Below the pieces are notes generated by a model. The model saw nothing but the letters and a program-made list of their open reading frames with translations. It was not told the DNA's origin and did no database searches. A program made the position numbers and the translations under genes. This document shows, piece by piece, positions 12,104 to 23,073 of a DNA stretch of 64,000 nucleotides. The DNA is from Gaertneriomyces semiglobifer (taxonomy: Eukaryota > Chytridiomycota > Chytridiomycetes > Spizellomycetales > Spizellomycetaceae), in assembly GCA_025558075.1 (NCBI GenBank), contig JAHLKF010000004.1, positions 806,001-870,000 on the forward strand. The letters run 5' to 3'. Positions within the stretch are counted from its first letter, which is position 1. Each line of letters opens with the position of its first letter.

Positions 12104-12446
12104 GTTTGCTATATGCCAGCAACCCCTGTGTTGCTGTGGACTTTTCTTTGTATAGTGTATCATAGTTATGTTCTGCTAGACGTTGTACCAAAGAGACGTT
12201 AGAGCGCCAAGCTCTCCTATGTATATATTGATATATATTGACAGATCGTGTAACAGAGAAGCATGAGCTCTACTCATTCGACATCTGCCACTGCAAGATG
12301 CTGTTCTTGTCCGTATGTCGGGTACAACTCTTGCCTGATCTTTGGCACCAGGCATGTCCCACCAGGCCTTATGAGGCAGAACACTTTCACAGAAACCGCC
12401 AAGCTAACGCGCCAAATTTGGGCCACGAGCACTGGGTGTTTTACTT

Positions 12447-12779
12447 TTACAATAGTCGTGACAATATTTCAAAGATGGCTGCGAAGTAGAAGCGTGAATC
12501 AATTTCCGTATCTCGTGAAGAAATTCAGCTCAGGAGATACTCACAACTCCCAATAACGACAAAGATAATAAATCCCAACAGAACCGGTCCGACAGGATAT
12601 TTTCGCTTGGCGTCGTCTTTAAGGCTTTGTTTCACCATTCCTCGCTTGTGGATGTTCTGGGCATGCAGCGCATTGCGCTGACGCATTGCTGGAGTAGTGG
12701 CCTGCGGATAACATGCCGACAAAGTCAGCACAAAGACAGAGGAGCACTCCCAGCATCAAGCGCAACTGCACCATACCAT
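12447..12779 (-). CDS. RAMP4/SERP stress-associated ER protein, 63 aa
   Basis: RAMP4 (SERP1; yeast Ysy6) is a tail-anchored ER protein that associates with the Sec61 translocon and helps protect nascent membrane proteins under stress. Three exons: the start codon alone (12779-12777), then 12701-12545, then 12478-12447, total 192 nt = 64 codons. The product reads MATTPAMRQRNALHAQNI, then a basic stretch, the family-typical PVGPVLLGFIIFVVIGS membrane anchor and a short SIFEILSRLL tail. The length equals the family norm (about 65). The first intron (12776-12702) begins immediately after ATG, as in two other genes of this window. Confidence 0.88.
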
Positions 12780-13284
12780 TCTGACGGATATGTATAACTT
12801 GCTAACCGAAGCTATCTGAATATCTGCCAACGATTGACAAGCGTAAAGGCGACCTACAACTGTTCCAAACCGGCTTTGCTCGTTCAACGTGTCGGTTCCG
12901 AGTGGCACAGTCATGTACGCGCAGGGCTTGTTTGCGGGCAGAACACCCGCGGCCGGACATTGGCACTGGGAAACCAAGCTACTTATACTACCCGCGGGCT
13001 CCTACTCTCGCTACCTACGATGTGCAAAAGGCGGCGACTCTCGCTACGATCTGCAAAAGGCCGCTTGAATGTGCTGGCGGCAGTTATTACATTCCTGTGC
13101 ACCATGTCATTGTCGAACACGTCCGAAATAGCAACGCCAAGTGAGTAAATAATTCTTCTTGTCGGGCAAAAAGCGTTTGAAAGCATAACACTAACCGCCT
13201 ATAAAAACAGCTGTTGGCTGATTTGCCGTCCTGCTCAGCTCACCAGCTGCGTCTTAACCATATATCCATTCTCGCATCTTTAAC
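12780..13284. other. unassigned region with possible exon and short direct repeat
   Basis: No ATG-led gene is evident. A direct repeat lies at about 13001-13062: two diverged copies of a unit containing CTCGCTAC and TGCAAAAGGC. A well-formed intron-like stretch (GTGAGT at 13141, CTAAC branch-like site, AACAG at 13210) suggests that an unrecognised exon may end at 13140. I cannot attach it to a protein. Confidence 0.35.
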
Positions 13285-14328
13285 ATGGAGTCCAACGTTC
13301 CAATTTCAGTCCCAGTGATGCCTGTGCAGGTTTGCATCATCGTCCCGCGCATTGACGAAAATCTGAAAACCTCGATATCCATGATGGCCAGAGAAGAACG
13401 AGTGCACTCCTAGTGCCAAAGGAAGCTTGAGGAAACGTGGGTATGGGTCCGAGGTTCACCCGACCGAGTCGAAGGTCTGTTAAAAAGAATACAAGGGTGA
13501 GTATGGATGACATTGAATGAATAGAGCCCGATGATGGACTGACGTTTGCCGAGCTTTGCAGAGAGTACGGGGACATACGATGGGCAACAGAAGCCGCCAC
13601 GGAACCGGGCGTTCTGTTCCCTAGCATCATCATCAGGCGGACAGAGCAATATGGGGAGGTGATACGCCATGGGTCAAACGGTAAGTTTGGGCAAACGGTT
13701 TAACGCGCCAAAAAAGCGGAACCACTACTTACGGTCATTGTCCACTGGTGTCACATAGGAGCATTTGACCCAGTGGACAATGATCGTGCGTTCGAACCAC
13801 CACCACCCTATACCACATCTTCACCGGCATCATTGACCGGAAGGGCGCGTGTGCGCGCCATTGCGAACAAGGTGTACAGCTGGTTGCCCCTGAAAGAAGT
13901 GACAACCATGGCCGTGGGGTCGGCGGCGCTCGGTGCACAACTTCCTTTGCTATCCACGAAGGGCCTATTCTCGCCCGGAATAGGCCCTCTCAGGGGCGGT
14001 GGTGGTCAATACCGCTAGTTCAGTCGCAACTGCCCTGCGACCCGCCGTCACCGCGCCGTCGACCTTTGATGAGGCGACCACTCTTGCGGCATGGCGCCAC
14101 CACTAGCTCCTCGAACAGCTTCGCAAGCACCGGGATGAGGTCTCACAAGCGGCCCTCCAGATCCAGCTAGAGCTGGAAAAAGTGCGTTTGGAGAGGGACA
14201 AGGTGGCGTTAGATATAGAGAGGGAGAAGACGGCGCGCTTGCTGATCACAGAACGGGGGGAAACCGAGCGCAGACGCATCGCGGCTGGTTTTTTGGCGCC
14301 GCGGTCGAAAACTTCCCAATCGCTGTAA
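13285..14328 (+). pseudogene. broken orphan gene with two in-frame TAG codons and a frameshift
   Basis: Reading from ATG 13285 gives MESNVPISVPVMPVQVCIIV and then, in one frame, a TAG at 13411-13413 followed directly by plausible coding sequence (CQRKLEETWVWVRGSP). Two ordinary GT-AG introns then lead into EPDDGLTFAELCREYGDIRW and AFDPVDNDRAFEPPPPYTTS. Near 13990 the frame shifts, continuing as VNTASSVATALRPAVTAP, and a second TAG (14104-14106) interrupts it before a long charged coiled coil (LLEQLRKHRDEVSQAALQIQ and on) that ends at TAA 14326-14328. Intact splice sites with several disablements suggest a recent pseudogene or sequence errors. Extra unrecognised introns are the alternative. 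Family unknown. Confidence 0.5.
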
Positions 14329-14861
14329 GCCGTTAGATATACTGGTAGATATATCTTTATAGTTTTGCACGGCCCGCTCCTCCCTTCACCTAAAAGGAGA
14401 GTAACACTAATATGCTCCAGAGGCTAGCGTAACTGCAACAAGTAGTTCTGACCACAGCTGGTGGACGCACGTGTGCGCCATAGTAGGTGCGATGAAGCAA
14501 CTTGAGTGAGAGGCCTGCAGAGACCTACATCAAGGAATTTCGTCTCGCTGCGTTTCCCGCGCCTGCGCCTGAGTGAATCACGCAAAGCGGTTTGACCACT
14601 TTGTGACGTGCGCAGAGCCTACGACATCTCCGCGGAGAACTGTCGAGAAGCAACTGCTTCAACCTAAGATGGGTGTGAACCTCCCGGCTAAACTTGCAAG
14701 CAGAGCAACAATGAGAAGGAATTTAGGACGCTGGTCGCCACCTCATGACTGACCGAATAAAACGCAACGTTCAAAGATATAAATTATAATACATGAACCC
14801 AAGAATATCAGGAACTCGTCAAGTTACGAAAGTCCCTCGAACCACGCAAATCCGGCAACTA
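14329..14861. other. intergenic region
   Basis: About 0.5 kb downstream of the broken gene and downstream of the aspartokinase stop. No coding or structural signal was seen. Confidence 0.5.
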
Positions 14862-16373
14862 CTAAACCGCCCGTACACCATTCGCGGTTGTCTCGAGGTC
14901 TTCACCCAAGATACAAACGTCATGTATAGCCGCAAGGGCCTTTTGTGCCTCTGCGCCGTCAACGACGCAGCTGATATTTATCTCGCTAGCGCCTTGTGAT
15001 ATCATTTCGATATTGACTCCCTCTCTAGCAAGCGTCTGGAACATGGTGCCAGCTACACCGGGTGAATTACGCATGCGCCGCCCTACGAGCGAGACGATCG
15101 CCATGTTATGCATGACATCGACGGTACAGTGTTTACGCAGCTCGCTGATGGCACGCTCCAGCTTGACGGGTGATGTATGTGGTGAAAGCGCCATGGAGAC
15201 GTGAACTTCGGACGTCGAGATGAGATCGACGGTGATGTTGTGGTGATCGAGGGTAAGGAAGATTTGTGCGAAAAAGCCGTGCGAAACGGACTTTCGGTTC
15301 GAGTGAAGGTTGAGGACAGTGATGTCGTCTTTGAGGGTAACTGCTGTGGGTCGACGTGGTAAATGCGCTACATCAGTAGGCGGGTGAGTGGGAGAAGCAG
15401 GAGGGGTAACGGGCTGTGGCAGGATCACTGTTCCGGCATTGGATGGCTTAAACGTGTTTTTGATACGAATAGGTATGGATGCGCGGATGACTTGCTCCAT
15501 GGTAAACGGATGTATGACCTCGGAGCCGTAGTAGGTGAGTTCTGCCGCTTCCTCGGGAGTGATGGACGGGAGAAGGAGCGCTTTAGGTGCCTTGCGCGGA
15601 TCGGCGGTAAATATGCCATCGACTTCCTTCCATATCTGAAGTTCTTGCGCCCTCAAACCGACTGCGACAAGGGCGGCAGTGAGATCAGTGTAACCACGGC
15701 CAATTGTGGTCAAGATACCCCCCGGCACAGGGCCGAGGTACCCGGTCACGACGGGAATTGTGGTCTCATCCGGTGCCAATAAAGATATAGTTTCGGCTAG
15801 TCGCTTGGCGATATGATCGTAAAACGGCTGACCAATAGACTTTTCTTCAAACTTTTCGGTGACGAGGTTTTCAAGGTTGACGTAGACAGCGGATAACCCT
15901 TGTGACTGGAGGACGGCCGTGAGAATGCGGGCCGATAATTTCTCACCAACACTGATGATGACATCCCTGGAGCGGGGCGATATCTCTTGGATGACAGCCG
16001 CCGCAGAGAGAAACGACCGCAGATGCGTAAACTCTGCAGTGACATCTGACAAGACATCATTGAGGATATCCGTTTGATGTGATGGAATGGCAGCTCGGAT
16101 TTCTTTGAGGTGGGTTTGTTCAAGGGCGTCAATGAGCTCCTCACTTGGTGGCTCGGCGTCACACCTGAGACAATGCTTTGCGGCTTCCAGGAGTCTGGAG
16201 GTTGTGCCTTGAGTTTTTAGCTTGCCGGACATTGCCGATAGCACCACGACGACTCGCTGTTGTCGTGATGCATTTCTGATGATTTCGGCGACCTCCAGCA
16301 TACGCTCTGCGGTACCCACAGAGGTACCGCCGTACTTTTGTACGACGATCTGTCGTTGCTCGTCTCTCGCCAT
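14862..16373 (-). CDS. HOM3: aspartate kinase, 503 aa
   Basis: This enzyme phosphorylates aspartate, the first step towards threonine, methionine and homoserine in fungi, in the cytosol. Intronless. The only in-frame ATG consistent with family length is at 16373 (MARDEQRQIVVQKYGGTSVG); upstream codons of the open frame start with TTG. The kinase domain shows KYGGTSVG (Lys13), SAMSGKLKTQGTTSRLL, GYLGPVPGGILTTIGRGYTD, QIWKEVDGIFTADPRKAP and ELTYYGSEVIHPFTMEQVIR, all close to yeast Hom3. Two ACT domains follow, including VDLISTSEVHVSMALSPHTS and GVNIEMISQGASEINISCVV, the expected threonine-feedback site. It is a single-function enzyme, not fused to homoserine dehydrogenase. Confidence 0.95.
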   Translation of the reverse strand: MARDEQRQIVVQKYGGTSVGTAERMLEVAEIIRNASRQQRVVVVLSAMSGKLKTQGTTSRLLEAAKHCLRCDAEPPSEELIDALEQTHLKEIRAAIPSHQTDILNDVLSDVTAEFTHLRSFLSAAAVIQEISPRSRDVIISVGEKLSARILTAVLQSQGLSAVYVNLENLVTEKFEEKSIGQPFYDHIAKRLAETISLLAPDETTIPVVTGYLGPVPGGILTTIGRGYTDLTAALVAVGLRAQELQIWKEVDGIFTADPRKAPKALLLPSITPEEAAELTYYGSEVIHPFTMEQVIRASIPIRIKNTFKPSNAGTVILPQPVTPPASPTHPPTDVAHLPRRPTAVTLKDDITVLNLHSNRKSVSHGFFAQIFLTLDHHNITVDLISTSEVHVSMALSPHTSPVKLERAISELRKHCTVDVMHNMAIVSLVGRRMRNSPGVAGTMFQTLAREGVNIEMISQGASEINISCVVDGAEAQKALAAIHDVCILGEDLETTANGVRAV

Positions 16374-17789
16374 AGGTAGCAGAAGCTGTAACCGTAACTC
16401 TTCCAATGATCAAGGATACAATGGAGTGGACTGCCAGCTAGCACTCTTTACTTGGCGTGTCCCTTGCTTCTCAGGTCCTTCTCAGGTCCTTCTCAGGTCC
16501 TTCTCACTCTCCTTTTGTCAGCGTCTTATACGGGAATGGCGAATTCAGATCGTCCGTGCGCTTTAAATAGAAGAATCCGGCCCTGATATCGTCAATGACT
16601 TGTCCTGAGGAATGGATGTGTCTCCTCCCCTGTCCTTGTCTTTGCGCCCCACAAGCTGGTGTTGCTGCTGTGCATGCAGTTCAAATTCACCAGAAGAACC
16701 TTTGGGGGTGATCGTGAGAACGAGGGGAATCTACAGGACGGTGGTGGTGGTTCAAGGCGATGGAGAGATGGGCAACGAACGACGTCGGCAGCGAACGAGA
16801 CGAGGCAAAAGGCGAATTCGAAGGGGGCAAATTTGGAATCAATAACGCGCGTTTGCCCCATCTCGGCACACCGAAACCATCGTCCAATCAGAACTCGATG
16901 AGCCTAATTTATGGCGCAATCTCCCACCAATCACCGTACGCTATTCCATCAGCGAGTGAATCACACTTTTCAGCTGATTTGGTCAGCAAGCGCGTTTCGT
17001 TTATCGTTTTCTATTCTTATTGATAGTCTAATCAAATGCCATATTTGAATATTAATAACGAGCCCTTTTTGCAATAACCGAATTGTTCCCTGCCTCGCCA
17101 AGACAGCCAATCTCGCTCTCTCTCGAGTCTCACGCTAAATATAAAAACAGATACATGCTGAGGCTATTAATATTACAAGTATGAGCATTCCACCAAGGGC
17201 CTATGAGCATAACACGTACATTGACGATGGCATCGTGGCATGATCGAGGTCGACTTCTGCTCTGAGGTCTGGGCGATAAGAGTCTGCTGGCTGAAGGACA
17301 GTTAACAACAAACAACGTTGGGCAGAAGGTTCTTTGCTTTGGCTGCGGAGATTACGTAAGCACATCGCGCGCTTGTTTTCCAGGCCTTCTATATTTACAG
17401 CAAATGGGATCCAGAGTCCCCCTATTGACAGATAAATCCCTGCATTCAGCAGCTGTAACGGGCAGAATGGACGGCAAGATGGACCCATCCCAATGCCCAT
17501 CCATGGGTACAGCGCACCGTATCAAACTTTTCGAGTGGCCGATCTGACCAGAGGGTGGGTTGGGTGGGGGGACATTTAAACCTCACTGCTGGCAGGAGGT
17601 TGCGCGGGACGGCAGTCACTTTGACATTGTATCCCGTTTGCTATGGGTGCCCCAACATGCTGGAAGTTATGTACGATTAGAATGCAGCGGTTTGGTGTTT
17701 ATCTCCTTCAGGTGCGTGCGGTGACTTCGGCAATGTAGGCGCTTCATTACAAAGGTTCCTAAACAATTGTACAGGAGAAGCACCCCATC
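16374..17789. other. 1.4-kb intergenic region with CCAAT motifs
   Basis: It separates the aspartokinase start from the palmitoyltransferase start. CCAAT pentamers occur near 16878, 16926 and 17104. One minus-strand ATG frame (17201-17500, 99 codons, MGIGMGPSCRPFCPLQLLNA) exists but resembles nothing and is not called as a gene. The remaining frames are short and overlapping. Confidence 0.45.
16468..16507. repeat. 11-bp tandem repeat, three and a half copies
   Basis: TTCTCAGGTCC is repeated exactly three times (16468-16500), followed by a partial copy (TTCTCAC). It lies about 95-135 bp upstream of the aspartokinase ATG, in its likely promoter or 5' leader. It could be a regulatory array or simple slippage. 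Confidence 0.8.
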
Positions 17790-18967
17790 ATGCAGATATT
17801 TTTCCTGGCCATTGTCACGGGTAGTGTCGGCCTTCTCGTCTCTGAAGGATGGTAAGCGGCATGTCTCGCGACAGTAATGACGGAAGCTTTCTGTGACACA
17901 TCCTTAATAGGAGTAGAATGCCTACTTCCAATGCTGGCGCAATTCACAAGTAAGTTATATAGAATTAGGCTTTTTGATACCACAATGGGTGCTTATGACC
18001 ATTTCCAGAATCATATTTCCGCTCGTGGTGGTCCTCGTGTATGCGGCTTTCTTCAATATTTGCCGAAGCAATCCGGGAATCATTACGCAAGCGAATGTGG
18101 GACGGTCGTGCCAACAATACCAGTACGACGGCATCATCTTCACGCCTTCAACATGCCGGACTTGCTATTTCCAGAAGCCAGCTAGGTCAAAACATTGTTC
18201 AGTATGCAACGTTTGTGTGGCGAAAATGGACCACCATTGCGCATGGATCAACAATTGCGTTGGGGAGCAGAATTACCGCCACTTTGTGGTATTTCTCCTT
18301 TCTGTGATGGCATTGGCGTTCTATGGCGCCTGGCTGGTATGGCGTATCATGTGCACCGAAATGGACTTGCAGCAAGTCCACAATTTGTGGGTGCGCGACC
18401 GCTCCACACCATTAGGATTCAGGCGCTTGGGCTTGTGGGACCAAATCACGGTACACTACCTTGATTATGGGCCTTATCTGTCAACTTAGTGACTGACATG
18501 TCCTTTGTGGCAGTACATGATGCAGCGTGAGACTATCCTTGGAACCACCGGTTTGTTCGCTTTGCTAGCGGGCCTGATCGTACTGCTATTTACCTCCTAT
18601 GAGCTATACATGACATTGTACTGTGGCATGACGAGTAAGCAAGCGTCTGCGTTGCCTTCCTTGCGGGTTCCCTACTAATCAATTCCTTTCAGCGAATGAA
18701 GCCGTCAAATGGGGTGACCTGGCATATTTCATCAAAACCCAGGAACTACAGGTATTGGCCAAACTCCACCAGTCCAGCGACAGCGACAATGGGCAGACAG
18801 ACTGTAGAACTGGCGGTTGTAAGATGGCCAGAAAGAAAAAGTTGAACCAGCGATCAAAAGACGAGCCACGCCGTGTTACACTGTCCACTTTGAAGCAACT
18901 CCGGAATATTTACGACGCAGGCATTTGGGGCAATCTGATGGATATACTGTTGCCGCCGTCTCTGTAG
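17790..18967 (+). CDS. Swf1-like DHHC palmitoyltransferase, 312 aa
   Basis: It attaches palmitate to cysteines of membrane proteins; yeast Swf1 acts on SNAREs at the ER. Five exons (17790-17851, 17911-17949, 18009-18450, 18514-18634, 18693-18967) sum to 939 nt. An N-terminal hydrophobic helix, a second at ~35-50, then the cysteine-rich domain CRTCYFQKPARSKHCSVCNV with DHHC at residues 108-111 and CAWINNCVG follow, then two further membrane helices. The C-terminal TTNEAVKWGD (the TTxE motif) and NIYDAGIWGNL match the Swf1/ZDHHC4 group. All zinc-binding and catalytic residues are present. The exact Swf1 orthology is inference from these motifs. Confidence 0.88.
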
Positions 18968-19541
18968 GGACGAGCAGCGTAGAGCCCACGCACTGCCAAC
19001 GGCGTCCATGGATATAGATTTGCGACCTCCTCAAGGAGATATTTATTTTCCATAGATGAGCTGCCAATCCAGCCCTTCTTGTACATACAATAGATCCATC
19101 GCGGGATACCCTCATCAGATAATTCAGATCACATCCAGCCACTACTAGTCCTTACTACTACAATGGATCCACATAATTAACAGCCAGTAAAGTCGTTCGG
19201 CACGGGCGTTTTTATGCTTAGAGTTTTTATGTTTTGATACGCAGGCTGGATTCGACTTATTATTTACGCGCCCAGGCGGGAAGCCTTGCGCTCATCTTTG
19301 ACGTGCCATATCGCGGGACACCGACTTCCGAAGAAAGCGCCAAGGATGGACAGACGTGAGTCAATAATGTTACTATGGCGTTGGCGGCATAAACGGTGAT
19401 GAGGACGTACATTTGTTCTTGACCCAGTCTCAGTCAAGTCCAGTCCAGTGGCGACAGAAGACCAACTGCGAGGAGAGTGCCGCTCGGGATTGGCCGTGCT
19501 GCTCGTCACGGCATTGAACTCTAGGCCCTTCCATCAACGTT
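18968..19541. other. intergenic region, possible small minus-strand gene
   Basis: A minus-strand open frame (19264-19509) begins at GTG, not ATG, and resembles no protein. It may be part of a small spliced gene, but no assignment can be supported. Confidence 0.35.
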
Positions 19542-21326
19542 ATGGCAAAGAGTCAGTTCGTTGTTCTGGGTTGTGTAGTGTATAGTGGGGACCGCACAGT
19601 GGAGCCGTTTGCAACATATGCCATCCTGGGAGCGGATATCACCGTCAAAGATGCAAAGGCTTCTCTCCTCAACCAACTCAATGCGCGGGGACGTGAGGTT
19701 GTCGACTTTCGACGACTGAGAAAAGAAATCCTGCTGCCGCGGGATATGCGAGACTTTACGACGGTGGATGCCTTTTGCAATGAGGCCTCGGTGGCCATAA
19801 CTGACAACAACATGCCATTACGGCAGTATTTCCGGACGTGTAATGAGTTAGCTGAATATGAAGGGGTGGTGAATTGCGTGATGGTGCTGGGCGAAAGCAT
19901 TAGCGATGCCGCTGCGGTGCCGCTCATGAGGGGCATATCAGTGGGCGTTCCTCCTCCATATGCAGCGGTTCCGTCCACTGATACAGAGCTTACCATTACC
20001 GATGCGACGCCGGACGAGGAGGACAGCATTGCGGTTGCGGTTACGCAAGTCGATGAGGCCGGAAATAAGACCCCCGCCCCACAGAAAGCAACATCAACGC
20101 GCAAGTGGAAGCGGCCTTTGTTGTTCGGATTGGGGTTTTTGCTTGTAGTGATCATCATAACTGTGACGGTTGTCCTCGTGAAAAACAAGATGTCTAAGAC
20201 CGACAGTACGACGGGCGATACGCCGGCCAACCCACCAACATCAGGGCCTGTACAATTTGGATTTGGGCGCCAGTTGCGATCATATGATATGGCTGGCAAG
20301 GCTTTTCCACTTGGACAACCACCTTCAACAATGACGTATGTCGACGGAACGCTCTTTTTACCGACCAATGATGGTGGATATCGTGGCCTGGACACCAACT
20401 CGGACTCGGGAGCTTTTGCCTCGTCCTCTTTGACGTTTGCTTCTATTGGAAACTGTACTAAACTGAATCATCTCACCCGAGTGGCACATCAGAGTAATGT
20501 GTGGACGGCACTGTGCATGCAAGCAGACAATGGCGGTGACCTGCGTATTTGGGAAAATGGCCAAGAACTTCCACCCGTGCGTTTCGGCTCGGATGGTAAA
20601 GCACTTGGTTTTGGGTGGACAGGAGGTGTGGCGAACGGTGACATTTACGCCGTGGCTCGCGAATATGCCCCAGACCTTGGCGCATGGAGCTTGAAAACGT
20701 TTCAGGTGGATGGCCCCACTAAAGTGGCGCGAGCACGGGCGGATACTCCGGCCAACCGTTTTGTTGTAGCTCCTCACGGTCGCTCTTTGTTTGTGGTGAG
20801 CGATGCGCGGACGGAGGTACTTGAGGTGGATACCGCAAGCACTGCGAACAACGGCGGCTTTGGGCGACGGACGTTTCCGAGTGTCCTAGGTGGATGTGCC
20901 AGCGATGCAGATGAGGCGTCGCGGTACCCGGACATCTTCACGACGAGCAACGGTACCAAGATCGGACTTCTATGTTACCTCTCGGGGAATGTGCTCGTTC
21001 ATCAATGGGAAGTGGAGACACTTAAACATATCAGTTCCGTGCCATTGTCGTCTCGACAGGAAATTGCCTTCGGACATCGTGGCCTAGACGTTTTCGACTC
21101 TATTGCGCCTATTACGCTGAGGAGTGTGGGTATCATGTTGGGTCTGAACGCAGAGAAGCAGCAAGTACGCGCGTGGCACATGACAAGTGGGGCATTGCTC
21201 GGGAGCTACGCCATTGGAGGAGAAGCCCTAACATGGGCCATATCCGCGGATGATACAAAACTATTCATAGCGACGGCAGCGAGGCAAGTGCAGGTCATTG
21301 AGCTTGTCTTACCTACCACGACATAA
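19542..21326 (+). CDS. type II membrane protein with Crinkler-like head and propeller-like ectodomain, 594 aa
   Basis: An intronless ATG frame. Residues 1-120 form a small domain starting QFVVLGCVVYSGDRTVEPF with DITVKDAKASLLNQL and ending MPLRQYF ... VVNCVMVLGE. This order (short beta strands, a charged helix after a (D/N)ITV motif, then an L-x-x-YF turn before a final strand) resembles the ubiquitin-like header of Crinkler (CRN) proteins of oomycetes and chytrids; that is inference. A polar linker follows, then KWKRPL and one membrane helix at 192-213 without a signal peptide. The remaining ~380 residues have repeated beta-rich segments (RVAHQSNVWTALCMQADNGG, FVVAPHGRSLFVVSDARTEV, WAISADDTKLFIATAARQVQ) like a beta-propeller. 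Topology would place the head in the cytosol. Function unknown. Confidence 0.6.
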   Translation: MAKSQFVVLGCVVYSGDRTVEPFATYAILGADITVKDAKASLLNQLNARGREVVDFRRLRKEILLPRDMRDFTTVDAFCNEASVAITDNNMPLRQYFRTCNELAEYEGVVNCVMVLGESISDAAAVPLMRGISVGVPPPYAAVPSTDTELTITDATPDEEDSIAVAVTQVDEAGNKTPAPQKATSTRKWKRPLLFGLGFLLVVIIITVTVVLVKNKMSKTDSTTGDTPANPPTSGPVQFGFGRQLRSYDMAGKAFPLGQPPSTMTYVDGTLFLPTNDGGYRGLDTNSDSGAFASSSLTFASIGNCTKLNHLTRVAHQSNVWTALCMQADNGGDLRIWENGQELPPVRFGSDGKALGFGWTGGVANGDIYAVAREYAPDLGAWSLKTFQVDGPTKVARARADTPANRFVVAPHGRSLFVVSDARTEVLEVDTASTANNGGFGRRTFPSVLGGCASDADEASRYPDIFTTSNGTKIGLLCYLSGNVLVHQWEVETLKHISSVPLSSRQEIAFGHRGLDVFDSIAPITLRSVGIMLGLNAEKQQVRAWHMTSGALLGSYAIGGEALTWAISADDTKLFIATAARQVQVIELVLPTTT

Positions 21327-22112
21327 TGTCCTTCCATGGTGATGCATATTGAAGGTTAGGAGAATTAGCTTGACTTTTCATTTCTTTAGAATTAGAAGGC
21401 TGCATTTTGTACTTAGAGTCGACGGAGCAGATCATAATGCATACCCTCTATGTGTACACGGTGGCTTCTCACGCATTCTAGACGACGATAGGTCTTATAT
21501 GAAGCGCACGGTGTCTTCGTCACTAAAAAGTACCATCCGGTCGCAACCCCCAGCCGCCAACACATTTTTTGCCATAGCGTTATTTTCGACTCGACCCTGA
21601 GTAGACAGAGGATGTGGATAGTGATGTAGGAAGTCCACTTTTCATCCTTCGTTCTACCAAAGTGCTTGGGGTCCGTATCTTGCTGGTCCTGGTTGCGCAA
21701 CATCTTTACCTTGCTCCTGAACACTTCCGTGTGAATCTGTACTACCACCATCTTACCGTTGATTAATGTGCGAAATGCTAAACGATTGAATGTACTACAT
21801 GGAGTTGAACACATCTCCGGATCCAACGCAACTGAACTGATGAATGATCATTTCGTGTGATGCGTGCCTTCAAGCGCCTAATGCCGTGCCGCCTTCCGTT
21901 CGCCATTCTCCTATCCTCATCTGGTAACGGACGCACCTCAAACTACTCAAATACGCCGATGACATTCAACACGGCGTTCTTTTATTCTAATGTGTCGGAG
22001 TTATGTAAGCAACTCTCCAGTGTCGCGTACAATTCCATCCCGTCATGAAGCCGTCTAATATGCTTTTTGTTTCTCGAGAGATTGTAAATATTAAAAGTTA
22101 GAGCATTTCAAA
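21327..22112. other. intergenic region
   Basis: About 0.8 kb with only short frames. The longest (minus, 21413-21826) begins at TTG and looks non-coding. Nothing else was seen. Confidence 0.5.
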
Positions 22113-22910
22113 ATGGTTGGGCCTTCTCAACCTCCAAACGAAGAAATTCTTGCTCGGACTGTGCATCTGATGTGCAAGTCAAACGTCAGCTGGCAGGTCT
22201 GGAAGGAAACGGAACCCGAACTATTCTGGTGAGCTTGACGAGTTAACGGCGGAATGCATCATGTGAACAGCACGCAAATGTATCTTAAACAACCCTGCTA
22301 GGTTTTTTGAACGTCACTTCAGAGCTTGGAAATGCTCTATTCGACTAACGGGCGATCAGAATGTCTACCTCGTCGAGTTGGAACTGCCGTTCAGTCAAGT
22401 TGGCAAGATCGAAAAGGCCATGAAAGATGGCCTTCTAGCAATGGAACTCGACAAAATGCACGGACTTGACCCTGCATTGAATAAACGAAAAGATGTATGC
22501 CTCATCATCCCACCTTTGTCCCTTGCTATGGTTGTCTTAATTGGTCACTGTCCATCTAGGTTAAGATTACAAAATGCCAAGTTACATTGGCTCCAGCTCA
22601 GCCTCAAAATGTAGAAGTCAAAGGAACCATTGAACATTTAGAGCAGCGCCTACTTGAATTGGAGCTGCATGAACGAGGGAGGTCCATCGATTTGCGCGGT
22701 ACGCGAGCATATCTCTTTTTCGTTCGTACGTTGCTTGTAATGGTTACCAACAGTTCTCTGTCTGTAGTGGTCATGGAACGTTTACAAGGTTTTCAGCTAG
22801 ATATGACTAAACGACTGGAGGTGATGGAGAAGAAGACGGACGAGACAATAGTAGCACTTAGTACGAAGATTGACAAGATGGACAAAATGGCAGCTAGATA
22901 TAAAAGATGA
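22113..22910 (+). CDS. orphan protein with C-terminal coiled coil
   Basis: Four exons can be joined: 22113-22228 (MVGPSQPPNEEILARTVHLM), 22302-22494, 22560 to about 22699 and about 22768-22910. The splices are GT-AG and keep frame, for instance ELFW into FFERHFRAWKCSIRL and KRKD into VKITKCQVTLAPA. The first half is globular and mixed; the second half is predicted coiled coil (IEHLEQRLLELELHERGRSI, then VVMERLQGFQLDMTKRLEVM). It ends in a basic AARYKR. No family is recognised. It is convergent with the METTL14-like gene, 160 bp apart. Confidence 0.55.
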
Positions 22911-23073
22911 TCTGCTGCTTGGTGGAGGTACGACCACATGTGAGATCCAGTTGTGCAACTTATTTTGTGAATATAGCCCGTAGTTTCGTAGACACACGAG
23001 TTGGCAGACCATGCGTCATAGTTGCACTGGTCCAATATCTTGTTTGAGTAGCAGGTGATTCCGATTATTGAAG

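Noticed and set aside
19553..20398. 281-codon open frame on the minus strand
   Set aside because: It lies wholly antisense to the type II membrane protein gene, has Ser/Thr/Arg-rich shadow composition and resembles nothing.
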